Of a DNA stretch of 64,000 nucleotides, positions 53,449 to 62,794 are shown piece by piece; within the stretch, counting starts at the first letter, position 1; every line of letters begins with the position of its first letter. The notes beneath the pieces are model-generated. The model searched no databases and was not told where the DNA came from. It worked only from the letters and a program-made list of their open reading frames with translations. Source of the DNA: Morganella morganii (lineage in GTDB: Bacteria > Pseudomonadota > Gammaproteobacteria > Enterobacterales > Enterobacteriaceae); contig NZ_VKKS01000001.1 in the NCBI RefSeq assembly GCF_019402645.1, positions 1 through 64,000 of the forward strand, read 5' to 3'. A program made the translations under genes and the position numbers.

Positions 53449-54189
53449 ATGCTGGATTTTCTGAGGAATTACGACAACTTAACCGTCAGTGAGAAAAAAG
53501 TATTAAAGTATCTTACGGAAAATATTGCCGATATTCCCTGGTTAAATATTAATGAATTAGTCGCCAAAACGTTTGTCTCCAAAACGGTGATTATCAATTT
53601 ATCCCAGAAATTAGGCTTCAGCGGATTTAAAGAACTTAAATTTCAGATTAATAATCATATCCTCTCACAAAATAAAGCAGAGAAAAAAGCGTCTGTATCC
53701 TATAAAAAACAGCTGGAAAATAATATTCATAAAACTTTCACACTGATTAATGAAGATCAGATCCGGGATTGTGCAAAAACATTGCGCGGTTCACGGAATA
53801 TTTTCCTGGTGGCGCGGGGAACCAGCAAAGCGGTAGGTTACTACCTTGAGCATTTATTATTTTCGCTCGGACTGCACTGCTTTTTTATTAATGATTATAA
53901 TCTTTCTGATTCTTTTACCCGTCTTGTCAGCAAAGATGACACGGTAATGTTTATTTCCCTCTCCGGCGGGACTAAAAAGATCATCGAAACGGCGAAAATC
54001 GTCCAGCTGAAAGATGCCCATATCATCAGTATGACCGCCTTCCATACCAATGAACTGACTACATACGCGAATAATACGCTGTTTTGCTTCTCTGACAGTT
54101 ACGACACAAAACGGGATGACTCTAAGTCCAGAACGGGATTTTTTATTCTGGCGGATTTATTAATTAATGAGCTGGAAAGTTTGCTGTAA
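53449..54189 (+). CDS. MurR/RpiR-family regulator (HTH + SIS)
   Basis: 246 aa from ATG 53449 (GGGGGAG eight bases upstream). N-terminal RpiR-type HTH (residues ~15-75, ELVAKTFVSKTVIINLSQKL) and a C-terminal sugar-isomerase (SIS) domain (~100-230, with ARGTSKAVGYYLEHLLFSLG and FISLSGGTKKIIE) that binds phosphosugars. Divides groEL from the PTS gene and reads in the same direction; very likely the local regulator of the PTS-lyase pair. Confidence 0.85.
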   Translation: MLDFLRNYDNLTVSEKKVLKYLTENIADIPWLNINELVAKTFVSKTVIINLSQKLGFSGFKELKFQINNHILSQNKAEKKASVSYKKQLENNIHKTFTLINEDQIRDCAKTLRGSRNIFLVARGTSKAVGYYLEHLLFSLGLHCFFINDYNLSDSFTRLVSKDDTVMFISLSGGTKKIIETAKIVQLKDAHIISMTAFHTNELTTYANNTLFCFSDSYDTKRDDSKSRTGFFILADLLINELESLL

Positions 54190-54299
54190 ATAAATTAACT
54201 CATTATTTAGCTTAAGTTGAATTGAATGCTTTTTATTCAATAATTCATGCTGTTTTTAAAATAATTATCTGTTTAAAAAACCACGAATGCATCCACAGG

Positions 54300-54356
54300 A
54301 AAATCATTATCATCATGATTTTTAAATAATTATCGCCTTGGAATGACCCGGGTCAT
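54300..54356. promoter_or_regulatory. Candidate operators of the PTS-lyase operon
   Basis: Two dyads lie in the 273-bp gap before the PTS gene: AAAATCAT and its complement separated by seven bases (54300-54322), and the perfect 14-bp palindrome ATGACCCGGGTCAT (54343-54356). A -10-like GATAAT follows at 54371-54376. The RpiR-type protein is the obvious candidate binder; not proven. Confidence 0.5.
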
Positions 54357-54462
54357 AATGTAAGACCTGAGATAATATTTAAAACCGCACCATCATTTCA
54401 TTTAAAAAACGCAGTGCTAGTATTCCGGATAATGTCAATATTCTTCGTCGCAAGGAAACAAT

Positions 54463-56019
54463 ATGGCTAAAAGAAAATTCGGAGAGTCAATCCAGCGCTT
54501 TGGCCGGACACTGCTCCTGCCAATCGGGGTTCTGGCTCCGATAGGTATGATTCTGGGGATTAGTGGTGCATTAGTCCAGACCTACATGATTGCCCGGTTC
54601 CCTTTCCTCGGAAATGAAACGGTTAACGCATTGCTTGTCAGCATCCGCTCTATTGCCGGTGTGATTTTCGATAATATTCCGCTGCTCTTTGCCATGGGGG
54701 TTGCCTACGGGATGAGTCAGCGTGATAAGGGGATCGCTGTCTTTGCCTCCGTGGTCGGTTATTTGTCGCTGATTATTACCATGAATATCTGGCTGGTGCT
54801 TACGGGAAAACTGGCGGATCCGGCGGTTATGGGGCAGGCGGGACAAATTAAGGTTCTGGGGATCCAAACCTTAAATATCAGTGCAGCAGGGGGGATTATC
54901 ACCGGTTTAATTGCCGCGTGGGCAACCGATAAGTTCTATAACCTTGAGTTGCCGACAGCCTTTGCGTTCTTCTCCGGTAAAAAATCCGTTTCTATTATCA
55001 TGGTCGGCCTGATGATCGCGGTCGGCGCGACACTGCCGTTTATCTGGGAAGTGCTGGTGCAGGGGCTGATGAAGCTTTCCGCTGTCTTCCTGAGTCCTGT
55101 CGGCCCGTTCTTTACCGCAGGTGGTGAGCGTCTGTTTATTCCGTTCGGCTTACATCACGTGTGGAATGTGCTGTTCAGATTTACCGAAGCCGGTGGTACT
55201 TATGTGATTGACGGACAAACCTTTGTCGGTGTTGTTCCGGCGTTAACCGAAGTGTTATTCAAGCAGGGCCCCGGAACTGAGTACTGGGCAATGATGCCGG
55301 GCCTGACGCGCTTTATGGCGCAGCAGCAAATGCTGGTGACACTGTTCCTGTTCCCGGCAATCGCATTAGCTATCTATAAAACATCGAAGAAAGAGAACCG
55401 CGCGGAAGTTAAATCCATGCTGGTGACGATGGTACTGACCGCGATGCTCGGGAACGTCACGGAACCGCTCGAATTTACCTTCGTGTTTATTGCACCGCTG
55501 CTGTATTTAATCTATGCCATCATCGTGGGTATCGGCGCTGTATTGCTGTCATTCGCCGGTGTTGCCATCGGCTATATCCGCGGAACCATATTCGATTTCA
55601 CGATTTTCGGTCTGCTGTACGAGCGTACTAACTGGATATTCCTGGTGCTTATCGGTACCGGTCTGGCCGTGGTGACTTTCTTTATCTTCCGCTGGGCGAT
55701 TCTCCGGTTTGATATTAAAACCCCGGGCCGTGAAGAATCCGGCAACCTGAAAAACACGTTAATTAAAGAAAAACGTTATGGCGAAATCGCGGAAATTCTT
55801 ATCGAAGCCCTGGGTGGAAAACAAAATATCCGTAACGTCGATAATTGTATTACCCGTATGCGTATTGATATCGCGGAAGTGAATAAGATTGATAAAGCGT
55901 TAATGTCGGAATCAGGATGTACTGCATTCTTCTTTCCATCGGCAAACCACGTCCATGTTGTTTACGGACCGAAGGTTGAATTTGTCCGCAACGCTGTTGA
56001 TGAAGCAATGAAGAAATAA
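54463..56019 (+). CDS. PTS permease EIICB, glucose/maltose family
   Basis: 518 aa. Residues 1-410 form the membrane EIIC domain (FGRTLLLPIGVLAPIGMILG; the GERLFIPFGLHHVWNVLFRF and NVTEPLEFTF signatures). Residues ~435-518 are EIIB with phosphorylation site Cys462 (NVDNCITRMR). No EIIA, so EIIA-Glc would have to phosphorylate it. Imports and 6-phosphorylates an unknown sugar-type substrate. Nine bases precede the lyase gene, so the two are co-transcribed. Confidence 0.9.
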   Translation: MAKRKFGESIQRFGRTLLLPIGVLAPIGMILGISGALVQTYMIARFPFLGNETVNALLVSIRSIAGVIFDNIPLLFAMGVAYGMSQRDKGIAVFASVVGYLSLIITMNIWLVLTGKLADPAVMGQAGQIKVLGIQTLNISAAGGIITGLIAAWATDKFYNLELPTAFAFFSGKKSVSIIMVGLMIAVGATLPFIWEVLVQGLMKLSAVFLSPVGPFFTAGGERLFIPFGLHHVWNVLFRFTEAGGTYVIDGQTFVGVVPALTEVLFKQGPGTEYWAMMPGLTRFMAQQQMLVTLFLFPAIALAIYKTSKKENRAEVKSMLVTMVLTAMLGNVTEPLEFTFVFIAPLLYLIYAIIVGIGAVLLSFAGVAIGYIRGTIFDFTIFGLLYERTNWIFLVLIGTGLAVVTFFIFRWAILRFDIKTPGREESGNLKNTLIKEKRYGEIAEILIEALGGKQNIRNVDNCITRMRIDIAEVNKIDKALMSESGCTAFFFPSANHVHVVYGPKVEFVRNAVDEAMKK

Positions 56020-56027
56020 AAGGATAT

Positions 56028-57401
56028 ATGATGAGAGCTTTATATGATTCTAAAAGTAAAACCATCGATGATCGCGGTATAAAAGCGCTGTTGTCGGATG
56101 AGGCCAAATATAATACCTGGCTGATGTTTGAATCAGTGTTAGCTCAGGCGCAGGCGGAACTGGGGTTTATTCCCCGGTCTGCTGCCGGTGAAATCAAAGA
56201 AAAGGCAGTTATTGAGAATATTGACTTCGAAGAGATGAGCCGTATTTATCAGAAAATCGGTCATGGCTTCGTGCCGTTCTTAAAAGTATTAGTGAACGCC
56301 TGCTCTGAAGAGAGTGGTAAATATATCCATTATGGTATTACCACGCAGAATATTCAGCAGAGCTCGCAGCTGTATATGATGAAGACAGTCCATAATAAAT
56401 TTATGCTGCTGTTAAGTGAGATCCTCGAAAACTTATCGGGTCTTGCAGAAAAAACCAAACACATGGTGATGCCGGGCAGAACGCATGGCCGCCACGCGAT
56501 TCCTATCACTTACGGCTATAAAGTGGCGGTATGGATCAGCGATTTTATCGATTGCAGCCAGCGCATGAAAGAGTGTGAAAAGCGTGTATTCACTATCATG
56601 ATGGGGGGCGCGGTCGGTGCATTTAACACCATGCCGGGAATCGGTCTGGAAGTACAGAAGCGGGTTGCTGAACTGACAGGTATGTATGCGATGGAAGTAC
56701 CGTCCCGTAACCTGAGCACGCATAAACTGGAGTATATGACGAACCTGGCGCTGATGGCGAATATCTGCCATAAAATCGGTGAGGAAGTTTACAGCACCAC
56801 GCTGGAAGAAATCGCAGAAGTCTCTGAAGGTTTTACAAAAGGTACCGTGGGCAGCAGCACTATGCCGCACAAAATTAACCCGAAACTGGCCAAAGGGATT
56901 ATCGCAAACTCTCAGAAACTGTATTCTCTGCCGGGTGTCGGAATGTATTCCGCCGTCAGACCGTATGAGGGTGACAGCAGCTCCTATATGTTATTCGACG
57001 GGCTGATCGAAGAAGCACTGGAACTGACTACCGAAGTACTGTTAAGAACGGAAGAGCTCACCAGAACTATCGTGCCTCATGAAGAGAGAATGCTGCACAA
57101 CGTCATGAGAAACAAAGGGCTGGATAACACCGAATATGTAATGATGAAAATGGCTGAAAAGCTGGGTAAAGATAAAGCGCATTCATTGCTGTATGAGGAA
57201 GCGATCAAAACCGCCGCAGATGGTGAGGACTTCTACACGAATCTGACGAAGAACGATACCATTACCGCTGCATTCAGCAATGAAGAAATCAAAGCAATGT
57301 TAGATCCGCGTGCTTACATCGGTTTGTCCGTTGAAATTGCCGAAAAAGAAGCGAAACGGGGCTCAGCCGCAGCTCAGGAAATTAAAAAAAACTATCAATA
57401 A
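56028..57401 (+). CDS. Aspartase/fumarase-superfamily lyase (PurB-like), substrate unknown
   Basis: 457 aa. Fold and motifs of the superfamily: YIHYGITTQNIQQ (98-110), PGRTHGRHAIP (148-157) with the general-acid His region, and the flexible catalytic loop GSSTMPHKINPK (274-285). Members split off fumarate from N-substituted aspartates or argininosuccinate-type compounds. It is not the housekeeping purB by context, since it is tied to a PTS gene. A role on a phosphorylated sugar-amino acid conjugate is proposed. Confidence 0.85.
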   Translation: MMRALYDSKSKTIDDRGIKALLSDEAKYNTWLMFESVLAQAQAELGFIPRSAAGEIKEKAVIENIDFEEMSRIYQKIGHGFVPFLKVLVNACSEESGKYIHYGITTQNIQQSSQLYMMKTVHNKFMLLLSEILENLSGLAEKTKHMVMPGRTHGRHAIPITYGYKVAVWISDFIDCSQRMKECEKRVFTIMMGGAVGAFNTMPGIGLEVQKRVAELTGMYAMEVPSRNLSTHKLEYMTNLALMANICHKIGEEVYSTTLEEIAEVSEGFTKGTVGSSTMPHKINPKLAKGIIANSQKLYSLPGVGMYSAVRPYEGDSSSYMLFDGLIEEALELTTEVLLRTEELTRTIVPHEERMLHNVMRNKGLDNTEYVMMKMAEKLGKDKAHSLLYEEAIKTAADGEDFYTNLTKNDTITAAFSNEEIKAMLDPRAYIGLSVEIAEKEAKRGSAAAQEIKKNYQ

Positions 57402-57429
57402 TTTATCGGGCTGATAGAGGAAAAAATAA

Positions 57430-57467
57430 GCCGGTGTACTGAGGAAACTCAGACACCGGTTTTTTTA
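57430..57467 (+). terminator. Terminator of the PTS-lyase operon
   Basis: Long stem CCGGTGTACTGAG / CTCAGACACCGG with a GAAA loop and T7, 30 bases after the lyase stop. Confidence 0.87.
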
Positions 57468-57588
57468 TGCATAATTTGCGGCTGATTGCGATCAGCGGGT
57501 GATTTTCAGCGATTAGTTTTTGAAGTCGTTGCCACAAAGTGGTTAAATTAGCTGTATAAATTTTTTCCAACCGTGAATGAGGAAAACT

Positions 57589-57936
57589 ATGCGGATTAAA
57601 ATGTTACCCGGTGCTCTGGCACTGTTATTACTGGCAGGCTGTACGACCACGACCGGACTGAGCTCCGCCGGATCACAGGTCCGCTTTTCCGAAGAGCAGC
57701 CACCGGCAGAATGTCAGAAATTAGGTGAAGTGACCGGTGTGCAGAGCAACTGGATGACCGGCGTCGGTAACGAAAGCAGCTCTATGCGCGGTGCGGCAAA
57801 TGACCTGCGTAACAAAGCGGCGGCAATGGGCGGTAACGTGATTTATGGTCTCGGCAGCCCGGCTGAGTCAGCCATTGTATCCAGCCTGATTCCGGTGGAT
57901 AGCAAGCTTACCGGCCAGGTCTTTAAGTGCCCGTAA
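57589..57936 (+). CDS. yjeI: YjeI-like lipoprotein (DUF4156)
   Basis: 115 aa from ATG 57589 (GAGGAAA upstream). Signal peptide with lipobox LLAGC, then the DUF4156 domain (GNESSSMRGAANDLRNKAAA). Lipid-anchored in the envelope; function unknown. Adjacent to groL in E. coli; here the PTS-lyase cassette intervenes. Confidence 0.87.
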   Translation: MRIKMLPGALALLLLAGCTTTTGLSSAGSQVRFSEEQPPAECQKLGEVTGVQSNWMTGVGNESSSMRGAANDLRNKAAAMGGNVIYGLGSPAESAIVSSLIPVDSKLTGQVFKCP

Positions 57937-58080
57937 TTTCGCGTCATCCTTCAACCTGCAGCGGTGTTGGCTTCGTTCGGCCACGCGGGTCATATACTGG
58001 TGTATGCTCCCCGGATGTTCTCACTTTGCCCTTGCTGCAGATTGAATGATTTAGCGAAATTATCTGAATCAGATACAAAA

Positions 58081-58112
58081 AAAACCACCGTCGATATCAA
58101 CGGTGGTTTTTT
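58081..58112. terminator. Bidirectional terminator between yjeI and methyltransferase
   Basis: AAAACCACCGT / ACGGTGGTTTT stem flanked by A-run and T-run, serving converging transcripts. Confidence 0.75.
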
Positions 58113-58127
58113 ATTCAGATGCGCAAA

Positions 58128-58236
58128 GCGCGGGCGTCAGGTAAAGAAAACAGAAAGCACGCGAGCCATAGATGGCGAGTCTGAGCGTATAGGGACATAT
58201 TCACAGCGACTTTCTGTTTTTACCCGTCGCTGGCGC
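58128..58236. repeat. ~110-bp palindromic extragenic element (REP/MITE-like)
   Basis: Imperfect terminal inverted repeats of nearly 30 bases with the perfect core AAAACAGAAAG (58147-58157) and CTTTCTGTTTT (58210-58220); the middle contains GCGAGCCATAGATGGCGAG, itself partly dyadic. No coding potential. Looks like a mobile or repetitive extragenic palindrome; copy number in the genome unknown. Confidence 0.45.
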
Positions 58237-58279
58237 AGGCTCCGTAATCACAGTTTCCGACACGTAACTCCCCGGAAAC

Positions 58280-59062
58280 TCAGCCAATCTTCACTGCCGC
58301 AGTGGCGATAAACGTCGGCAGATAATTATCGATAACAAAACGCGGGTTCGGCTGCCAGTCCTCATAAAAATCTGTCAGATGAAAACCGGCTTTCAGTTGT
58401 CCGCCGATTAAATCTGTCAGGGAATGACCAAACACAAAAGCTTCCTGCCGCGCCTGTTTCTCTGCCAGCTGCGCTGGTGTCAAAGCTATCAGTTCAGAAA
58501 ACGGCATTTTATACGCCGGTTTGATAATACCTTCTTCGCGGTATTTCGCATCACGATCGCCGACAAATACCACTGAATTGAAAAAACTGGCCAGCAGTGT
58601 GCCGCCGGTTTTCAGCACGCGGTGGCATTCACGCCATACCGGATTCACATCCGGGATATACAGGTTGGAAACCGGATGGAACACGCAGTCAAAAGTACAG
58701 TCGTCAAATGCGCTGAGATCCCGCATATCGCCCTGTACCGCCCGCAGTGTCAGCCTGTCACGCTGAGCAACCTGACGATCGTGCCCAAGCTGTTTATCTG
58801 AAAAATCAAACACTGTCACATCTGCACCGGCAGCAGCCAGTACCGGTGCCTGCTGACCACCGGCAGAGGCCAGACAGAGAATACGTTTGCCTTTCACATC
58901 CCCCAGCCATGCTTTCGGCAGCGGTCGCGGGGTGAGATGCACATCCCATTCCCCTTTTTTGGCGGCAGCAATCAGCTCTGCACTGACAGGTGTTGACCAC
59001 GCCTGTTGCTGCTCCGCCTGTTTATCCCACGCGGCCTGGTTTGAGGTTAAAAAATCCGTCAC
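58280..59062 (-). CDS. Class I SAM-dependent methyltransferase
   Basis: 260 aa with a GTG start. SAM-binding motif I (ILCLASAGGQQAPVLAAAGA, ~60-79), acidic residue after strand 2 (VTVFDFS), and motif with QGDMRDL. Small-molecule methyltransferase-type fold (methyltransf_11/25); substrate unknown. Single gene, convergent with yjeI. Confidence 0.83.
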   Translation of the reverse strand: MTDFLTSNQAAWDKQAEQQQAWSTPVSAELIAAAKKGEWDVHLTPRPLPKAWLGDVKGKRILCLASAGGQQAPVLAAAGADVTVFDFSDKQLGHDRQVAQRDRLTLRAVQGDMRDLSAFDDCTFDCVFHPVSNLYIPDVNPVWRECHRVLKTGGTLLASFFNSVVFVGDRDAKYREEGIIKPAYKMPFSELIALTPAQLAEKQARQEAFVFGHSLTDLIGGQLKAGFHLTDFYEDWQPNPRFVIDNYLPTFIATAAVKIG

Positions 59063-59161
59063 AATTGTGTACCTTTAAATACATAATGAGCGTAATTTAA
59101 CCTGCCTGAAGGTGTCTGTAAAATGCTATTTCTTCAGATGACCATGTTCAGGTGGTAATAC

Positions 59162-60190
59162 TCAGCTCTGACGCAGACGGAGATCGATCGGTGTTTTACT
59201 CGGTTCACCGCCGATTTCACGGGTCAGACGAGGCACCAGATACCCGGAAATACGCGGCAGAAGATCATGCATAATGCGGCGTGCTTCATCATCACTGATC
59301 AGAAAATGTCCCGCTCCCTGTACTTTATCCAGCACATGCAGGTAGTAAGGCAGAATACCGGCGTCAAACAGTGCGTTACTGAGTTCAGCCAGCACCTCTG
59401 CATTGTCATTCACACCACGCAGCAGGACACTCTGATTGAGCAGGGTGACACGGCTTTCCCGCAACTGATTCATTTTTTCTTTCAATACGTCGTCAATTTC
59501 ATTCGCGTGATTGATGTGTGTGACTAAAATTATCTGTAACCGTGAATTGCGGAAACGCGCGGTCAGTCCCGGCGTGATGCGTTCAGGGATCACGACAGGC
59601 AGACGGCTGTGGATGCGCAACCGCTGAATATGGGGAATCGCTTCCAGCTGCGTCAGCAGCCAGTCCAGCTCATGGTCTTTTGCCATCAGCGGGTCACCGC
59701 CGGAGAAAATGATTTCATTGAGTTCAGGATGGTTAGCGATATAATCGAGCGCCTGCTGCCAGTTATGTCTGGTGCCTTTATTGTCCTCATACGGGAAATG
59801 ACGGCGGAAACAGTAGCGGCAGTTGACCGCGCACCCGCCTTTCACTAACAGCAATGCCCGGTTGTGATATTTATGCAGTAGTCCCGGAACAACACTGTGT
59901 TGTTCATCCAGCGGATCGTCAGAGAACCCGGGTGTCAGGTCAAATTCAGCCCTGTGGGTCATGGTCTGAAGTAATAACGGATCGCGCGGATTGCCTTTTT
60001 CCATTTTGGCGATAAAAGGACGGGGGACACGCAGTGCAAACAACCGGCGGGCATCAGTACCGGCACGCCAGTTTTCGTCCTGTTCAAGACCTAATATTTC
60101 CAGCAGTTCTGTTGGGTTAGTGACAGAATCGGTGAGTTGATGAAGCCAGACTTCTCGGACGGGCGGTTTTTGGGTTACAATATCGACCAT
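59162..60190 (-). CDS. epmB: EF-P (R)-beta-lysine 2,3-aminomutase EpmB
   Basis: 342 aa. Radical SAM enzyme with CAVNCRYCFRR binding the 4Fe-4S cluster; lysine 2,3-aminomutase family. Makes (R)-beta-lysine, which EpmA attaches to EF-P. Divergent from efp with a 40-bp gap, as in E. coli. Confidence 0.96.
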   Translation of the reverse strand: MVDIVTQKPPVREVWLHQLTDSVTNPTELLEILGLEQDENWRAGTDARRLFALRVPRPFIAKMEKGNPRDPLLLQTMTHRAEFDLTPGFSDDPLDEQHSVVPGLLHKYHNRALLLVKGGCAVNCRYCFRRHFPYEDNKGTRHNWQQALDYIANHPELNEIIFSGGDPLMAKDHELDWLLTQLEAIPHIQRLRIHSRLPVVIPERITPGLTARFRNSRLQIILVTHINHANEIDDVLKEKMNQLRESRVTLLNQSVLLRGVNDNAEVLAELSNALFDAGILPYYLHVLDKVQGAGHFLISDDEARRIMHDLLPRISGYLVPRLTREIGGEPSKTPIDLRLRQS

Positions 60191-60230
60191 TTTTTTGGCT
60201 ATGCCATTTATTTAAAATTAGAGGATTTCC

Positions 60231-60797
60231 ATGGCTACTTATAGTACCAACGAATTTCGCCAAGGTCTTAAAATTATGTTAGACGGCGAACCTTGCGTGG
60301 TTGTTGAAAGTGAGTTTGTTAAACCGGGTAAAGGTCAGGCATTCGCCCGTGTGCGTCTGCGCAAACTGATCTCCAACAAACTGCTGGAGAAAACCTTCAA
60401 ATCAACAGACTCTGCGGAAGGCGCTGATGTCATGGATCTGAACCTGACTTACCTGTACAACGACGGTGAGTTCTGGCATTTCATGAACAACGAAACGTTC
60501 GAGCAGCTGGCTGCGGATGAGAAAGCTATCGGTGATAATGCCAAATGGCTGATCGACCAGGCTGAATGTATCGTTACCCTGTGGGACGGTCGTCCTATCG
60601 CGGTTACCCCGCCGAACTTTGTTGAGCTGGAAATCGTGGAAACCGACCCGGGCCTGAAAGGTGATACTGCCGGTACCGGCGGTAAACCAGCGACCCTGAG
60701 CACCGGTGCTGTGGTTAAAGTCCCTCTGTTTGTGCAGATTGGTGAAGTAATCAAAGTTGACACCCGTTCAGGTGAATACGTTTCCCGCGTGAAATAA
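60231..60797 (+). CDS. efp: Elongation factor P
   Basis: 188 aa. Three OB-like domains; the modified lysine lies in the loop VKPGKGQAF (Lys34). Relieves ribosome stalling at polyproline. GAGG lies upstream of ATG 60231. Confidence 0.98.
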   Translation: MATYSTNEFRQGLKIMLDGEPCVVVESEFVKPGKGQAFARVRLRKLISNKLLEKTFKSTDSAEGADVMDLNLTYLYNDGEFWHFMNNETFEQLAADEKAIGDNAKWLIDQAECIVTLWDGRPIAVTPPNFVELEIVETDPGLKGDTAGTGGKPATLSTGAVVKVPLFVQIGEVIKVDTRSGEYVSRVK

Positions 60798-60818
60798 GAT
60801 TACGTGATGAATTACAAA

Positions 60819-60850
60819 GCCGCCGCGGATTCAGCGGCGGTTTTTTTCTG
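60819..60850 (+). terminator. efp terminator
   Basis: GCCGCCGC / GCGGCGG stem followed by T7. The remaining 60,851-61,023 has one more GC-rich dyad (AACCGGCC / GGCCGGTT, about 60,954-60,981) that could end the eptB transcript; no gene seen. Confidence 0.85.
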
Positions 60851-61023
60851 TTCAGTAATAGTCATAGCGGTAACTCCGGATTTGTCGTCATAATCGTTGC
60901 TGCTCATACTGTGTTACGGCGCCGCAGGGTGATAATGTGATGGTGACAGATTTAACCGGCCCGTTCAGATACAGGCCGGTTGTCAGCCGGGTATTTTCTC
61001 TGTATGGCGGATGAGTTACTGTA

Positions 61024-62697
61024 TCACCGATAACAGAGATTATTTTTATTATTGATCCCGCCGTCGGTTGACGTCACGCCGGAACAGCCGAGAATGGTAT
61101 CGAATAATTCATGATGGAAAAATGTCCGTGTCCGGCTGTTTTCTTTCAGATTATCAAACAGAGTCTGGTTATTTTTGATGTAATTATCTGACATCCAGAC
61201 AATAAACGGCACGCGGAACTGCTCCGGCGGGGCAATATGCCGTGGTGTGCCGTGCAGCCGCATCCCGTTATTTTCCCCCAGGGACTCACCGTGGTCGGAG
61301 GTATAAAAGACAATCGCGTTTTTATCTTTTAATTTTTCCGTCAGCTCATGCAGTAAATGATCAGTGTATAAGATGGAATTATCATAGGCATTAATTTCTT
61401 CTTCTGTACTGCATTTGGTTCCCTCTCCCGTGCATTCCGGCATATATTTCCGGAATTCAGGAGGGTAGCGTTTTGAATAAAGATGATGCGAGCCTTTGGT
61501 ATGTAAAATAATCAGGTTCTGCCCCTGTTTTCTGCGGGCCAGCATATCATCAACCTCATTCATCAGTAATTCATCACGGATAGCTTTTCCCGGTGTTCTG
61601 TTTTGTGCGGTGATCATTTCGCGGATCAGATAATTATCCAGGTCGAGCCGGTTATAGAACCAGACTTCACTTTGCATAGAAAACAGTTCGGAGTAAAACC
61701 CGTTCTGTTTCATCACAGAAAAGACATTATTTTCTGTCACCGTCCGCTGTTCGTTATCTTTGACACCGCCTTCACGCACAAACATACAGCGCAGCGATAA
61801 TTTTGTGGATGTATCACAGGAGCGGCCTTTAAAGGCGATGACATTTTTATCTGCGGATAATAATGGCGTTGTTTCACGCTCATAACCGAGTAATTGCATA
61901 TGATCCCAGCGCGCAGTTTCCCCGATCACGAAGACCACATATACATCGTCATTCTGTGGTGCAGGGGTATAGGCAAACTCGCCGGCCGGGTCGAATAAGT
62001 CAATTTCATTGAAAGTATCGTCATATTTGACCACTGCGTACTGTACCAGCGGAACAATCCAGTTAGTCGGTAAATAAGAATAACTCAGCTCACCACCATA
62101 ACTGGACACATCAATACTGCCGTTCATTTCAATTTTTTTCTGATTGAAATCAGCCAGCTTTAAATAAGCGAAAATCAGAACCGGGATGAAAATAAAGGTA
62201 AACAGGGCGAGCATCCGGCGCCGTGATGTCGTCTGTATTTGTGTTTTTTTGGCTGACCAGATAAGGAACAGCGCCGGAACCGAAAGCAGAGAAAACCAGA
62301 GATAAAAATGCCAGCCGACAACTTCCTGAGACAGTTCGGCACTGTCGGTTGCCAGGGTGGAGACTAAGATACCGTAACCGATAATCACGTCATAAAACAT
62401 CACGTAATAGCTGACTGCAATACTGACCAGAATAATAAAACTGCTGAGAATTTTAAAACTCAGCAGCCCGGTTTGGGCAATCAGTCTGAATAAAAAGAAG
62501 CTGAACAGGATATTGATGAAAATTTCGGCAATCAGATAAAGGAAACCATGGTTACCGGCCAGTAATAACTGGTTCTGAGCGCGGGAAAAATAAACGGTGT
62601 AATTCAGGAAAAAGCCCAGAAACAGGGCAAGGACAGCAGAAACAACAAATTCATTTCTTAGTGTGTTCAATAACGGACGTATAGGCATCGGGTACAT
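61024..62697 (-). CDS. eptB: Kdo2-lipid A phosphoethanolamine transferase EptB
   Basis: 557 aa. N-terminal five membrane segments (to ~180), then a periplasmic alkaline-phosphatase-fold domain with nucleophile Thr in VIGETARWDHM (~261), zinc ligands including DHGES, and HGTPRHIAPPEQFRVP. The segment around VIIGYGI and QEVVGW and the ending TSTDGGINN align with E. coli EptB rather than EptA. Adds phosphoethanolamine to the outer Kdo, lowering negative charge and polymyxin binding. ATG 62697 or GTG 62700. Confidence 0.85.
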   Translation of the reverse strand: MYPMPIRPLLNTLRNEFVVSAVLALFLGFFLNYTVYFSRAQNQLLLAGNHGFLYLIAEIFINILFSFFLFRLIAQTGLLSFKILSSFIILVSIAVSYYVMFYDVIIGYGILVSTLATDSAELSQEVVGWHFYLWFSLLSVPALFLIWSAKKTQIQTTSRRRMLALFTFIFIPVLIFAYLKLADFNQKKIEMNGSIDVSSYGGELSYSYLPTNWIVPLVQYAVVKYDDTFNEIDLFDPAGEFAYTPAPQNDDVYVVFVIGETARWDHMQLLGYERETTPLLSADKNVIAFKGRSCDTSTKLSLRCMFVREGGVKDNEQRTVTENNVFSVMKQNGFYSELFSMQSEVWFYNRLDLDNYLIREMITAQNRTPGKAIRDELLMNEVDDMLARRKQGQNLIILHTKGSHHLYSKRYPPEFRKYMPECTGEGTKCSTEEEINAYDNSILYTDHLLHELTEKLKDKNAIVFYTSDHGESLGENNGMRLHGTPRHIAPPEQFRVPFIVWMSDNYIKNNQTLFDNLKENSRTRTFFHHELFDTILGCSGVTSTDGGINNKNNLCYR

Positions 62698-62794
62698 CAC
62701 TTCATCGCTAAAGAGAGTTAGAGAAACTATCAGTTACTTGGTTCAATATTTATTCATTAATCATCGGCATCATAACTGATGACAGCCGGCAGCA

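Noticed and set aside
56028..57401. Housekeeping purB
   Set aside because: It has superfamily motifs, but operon context with a PTS permease, an RpiR regulator and its own terminator argues against the purine pathway enzyme.
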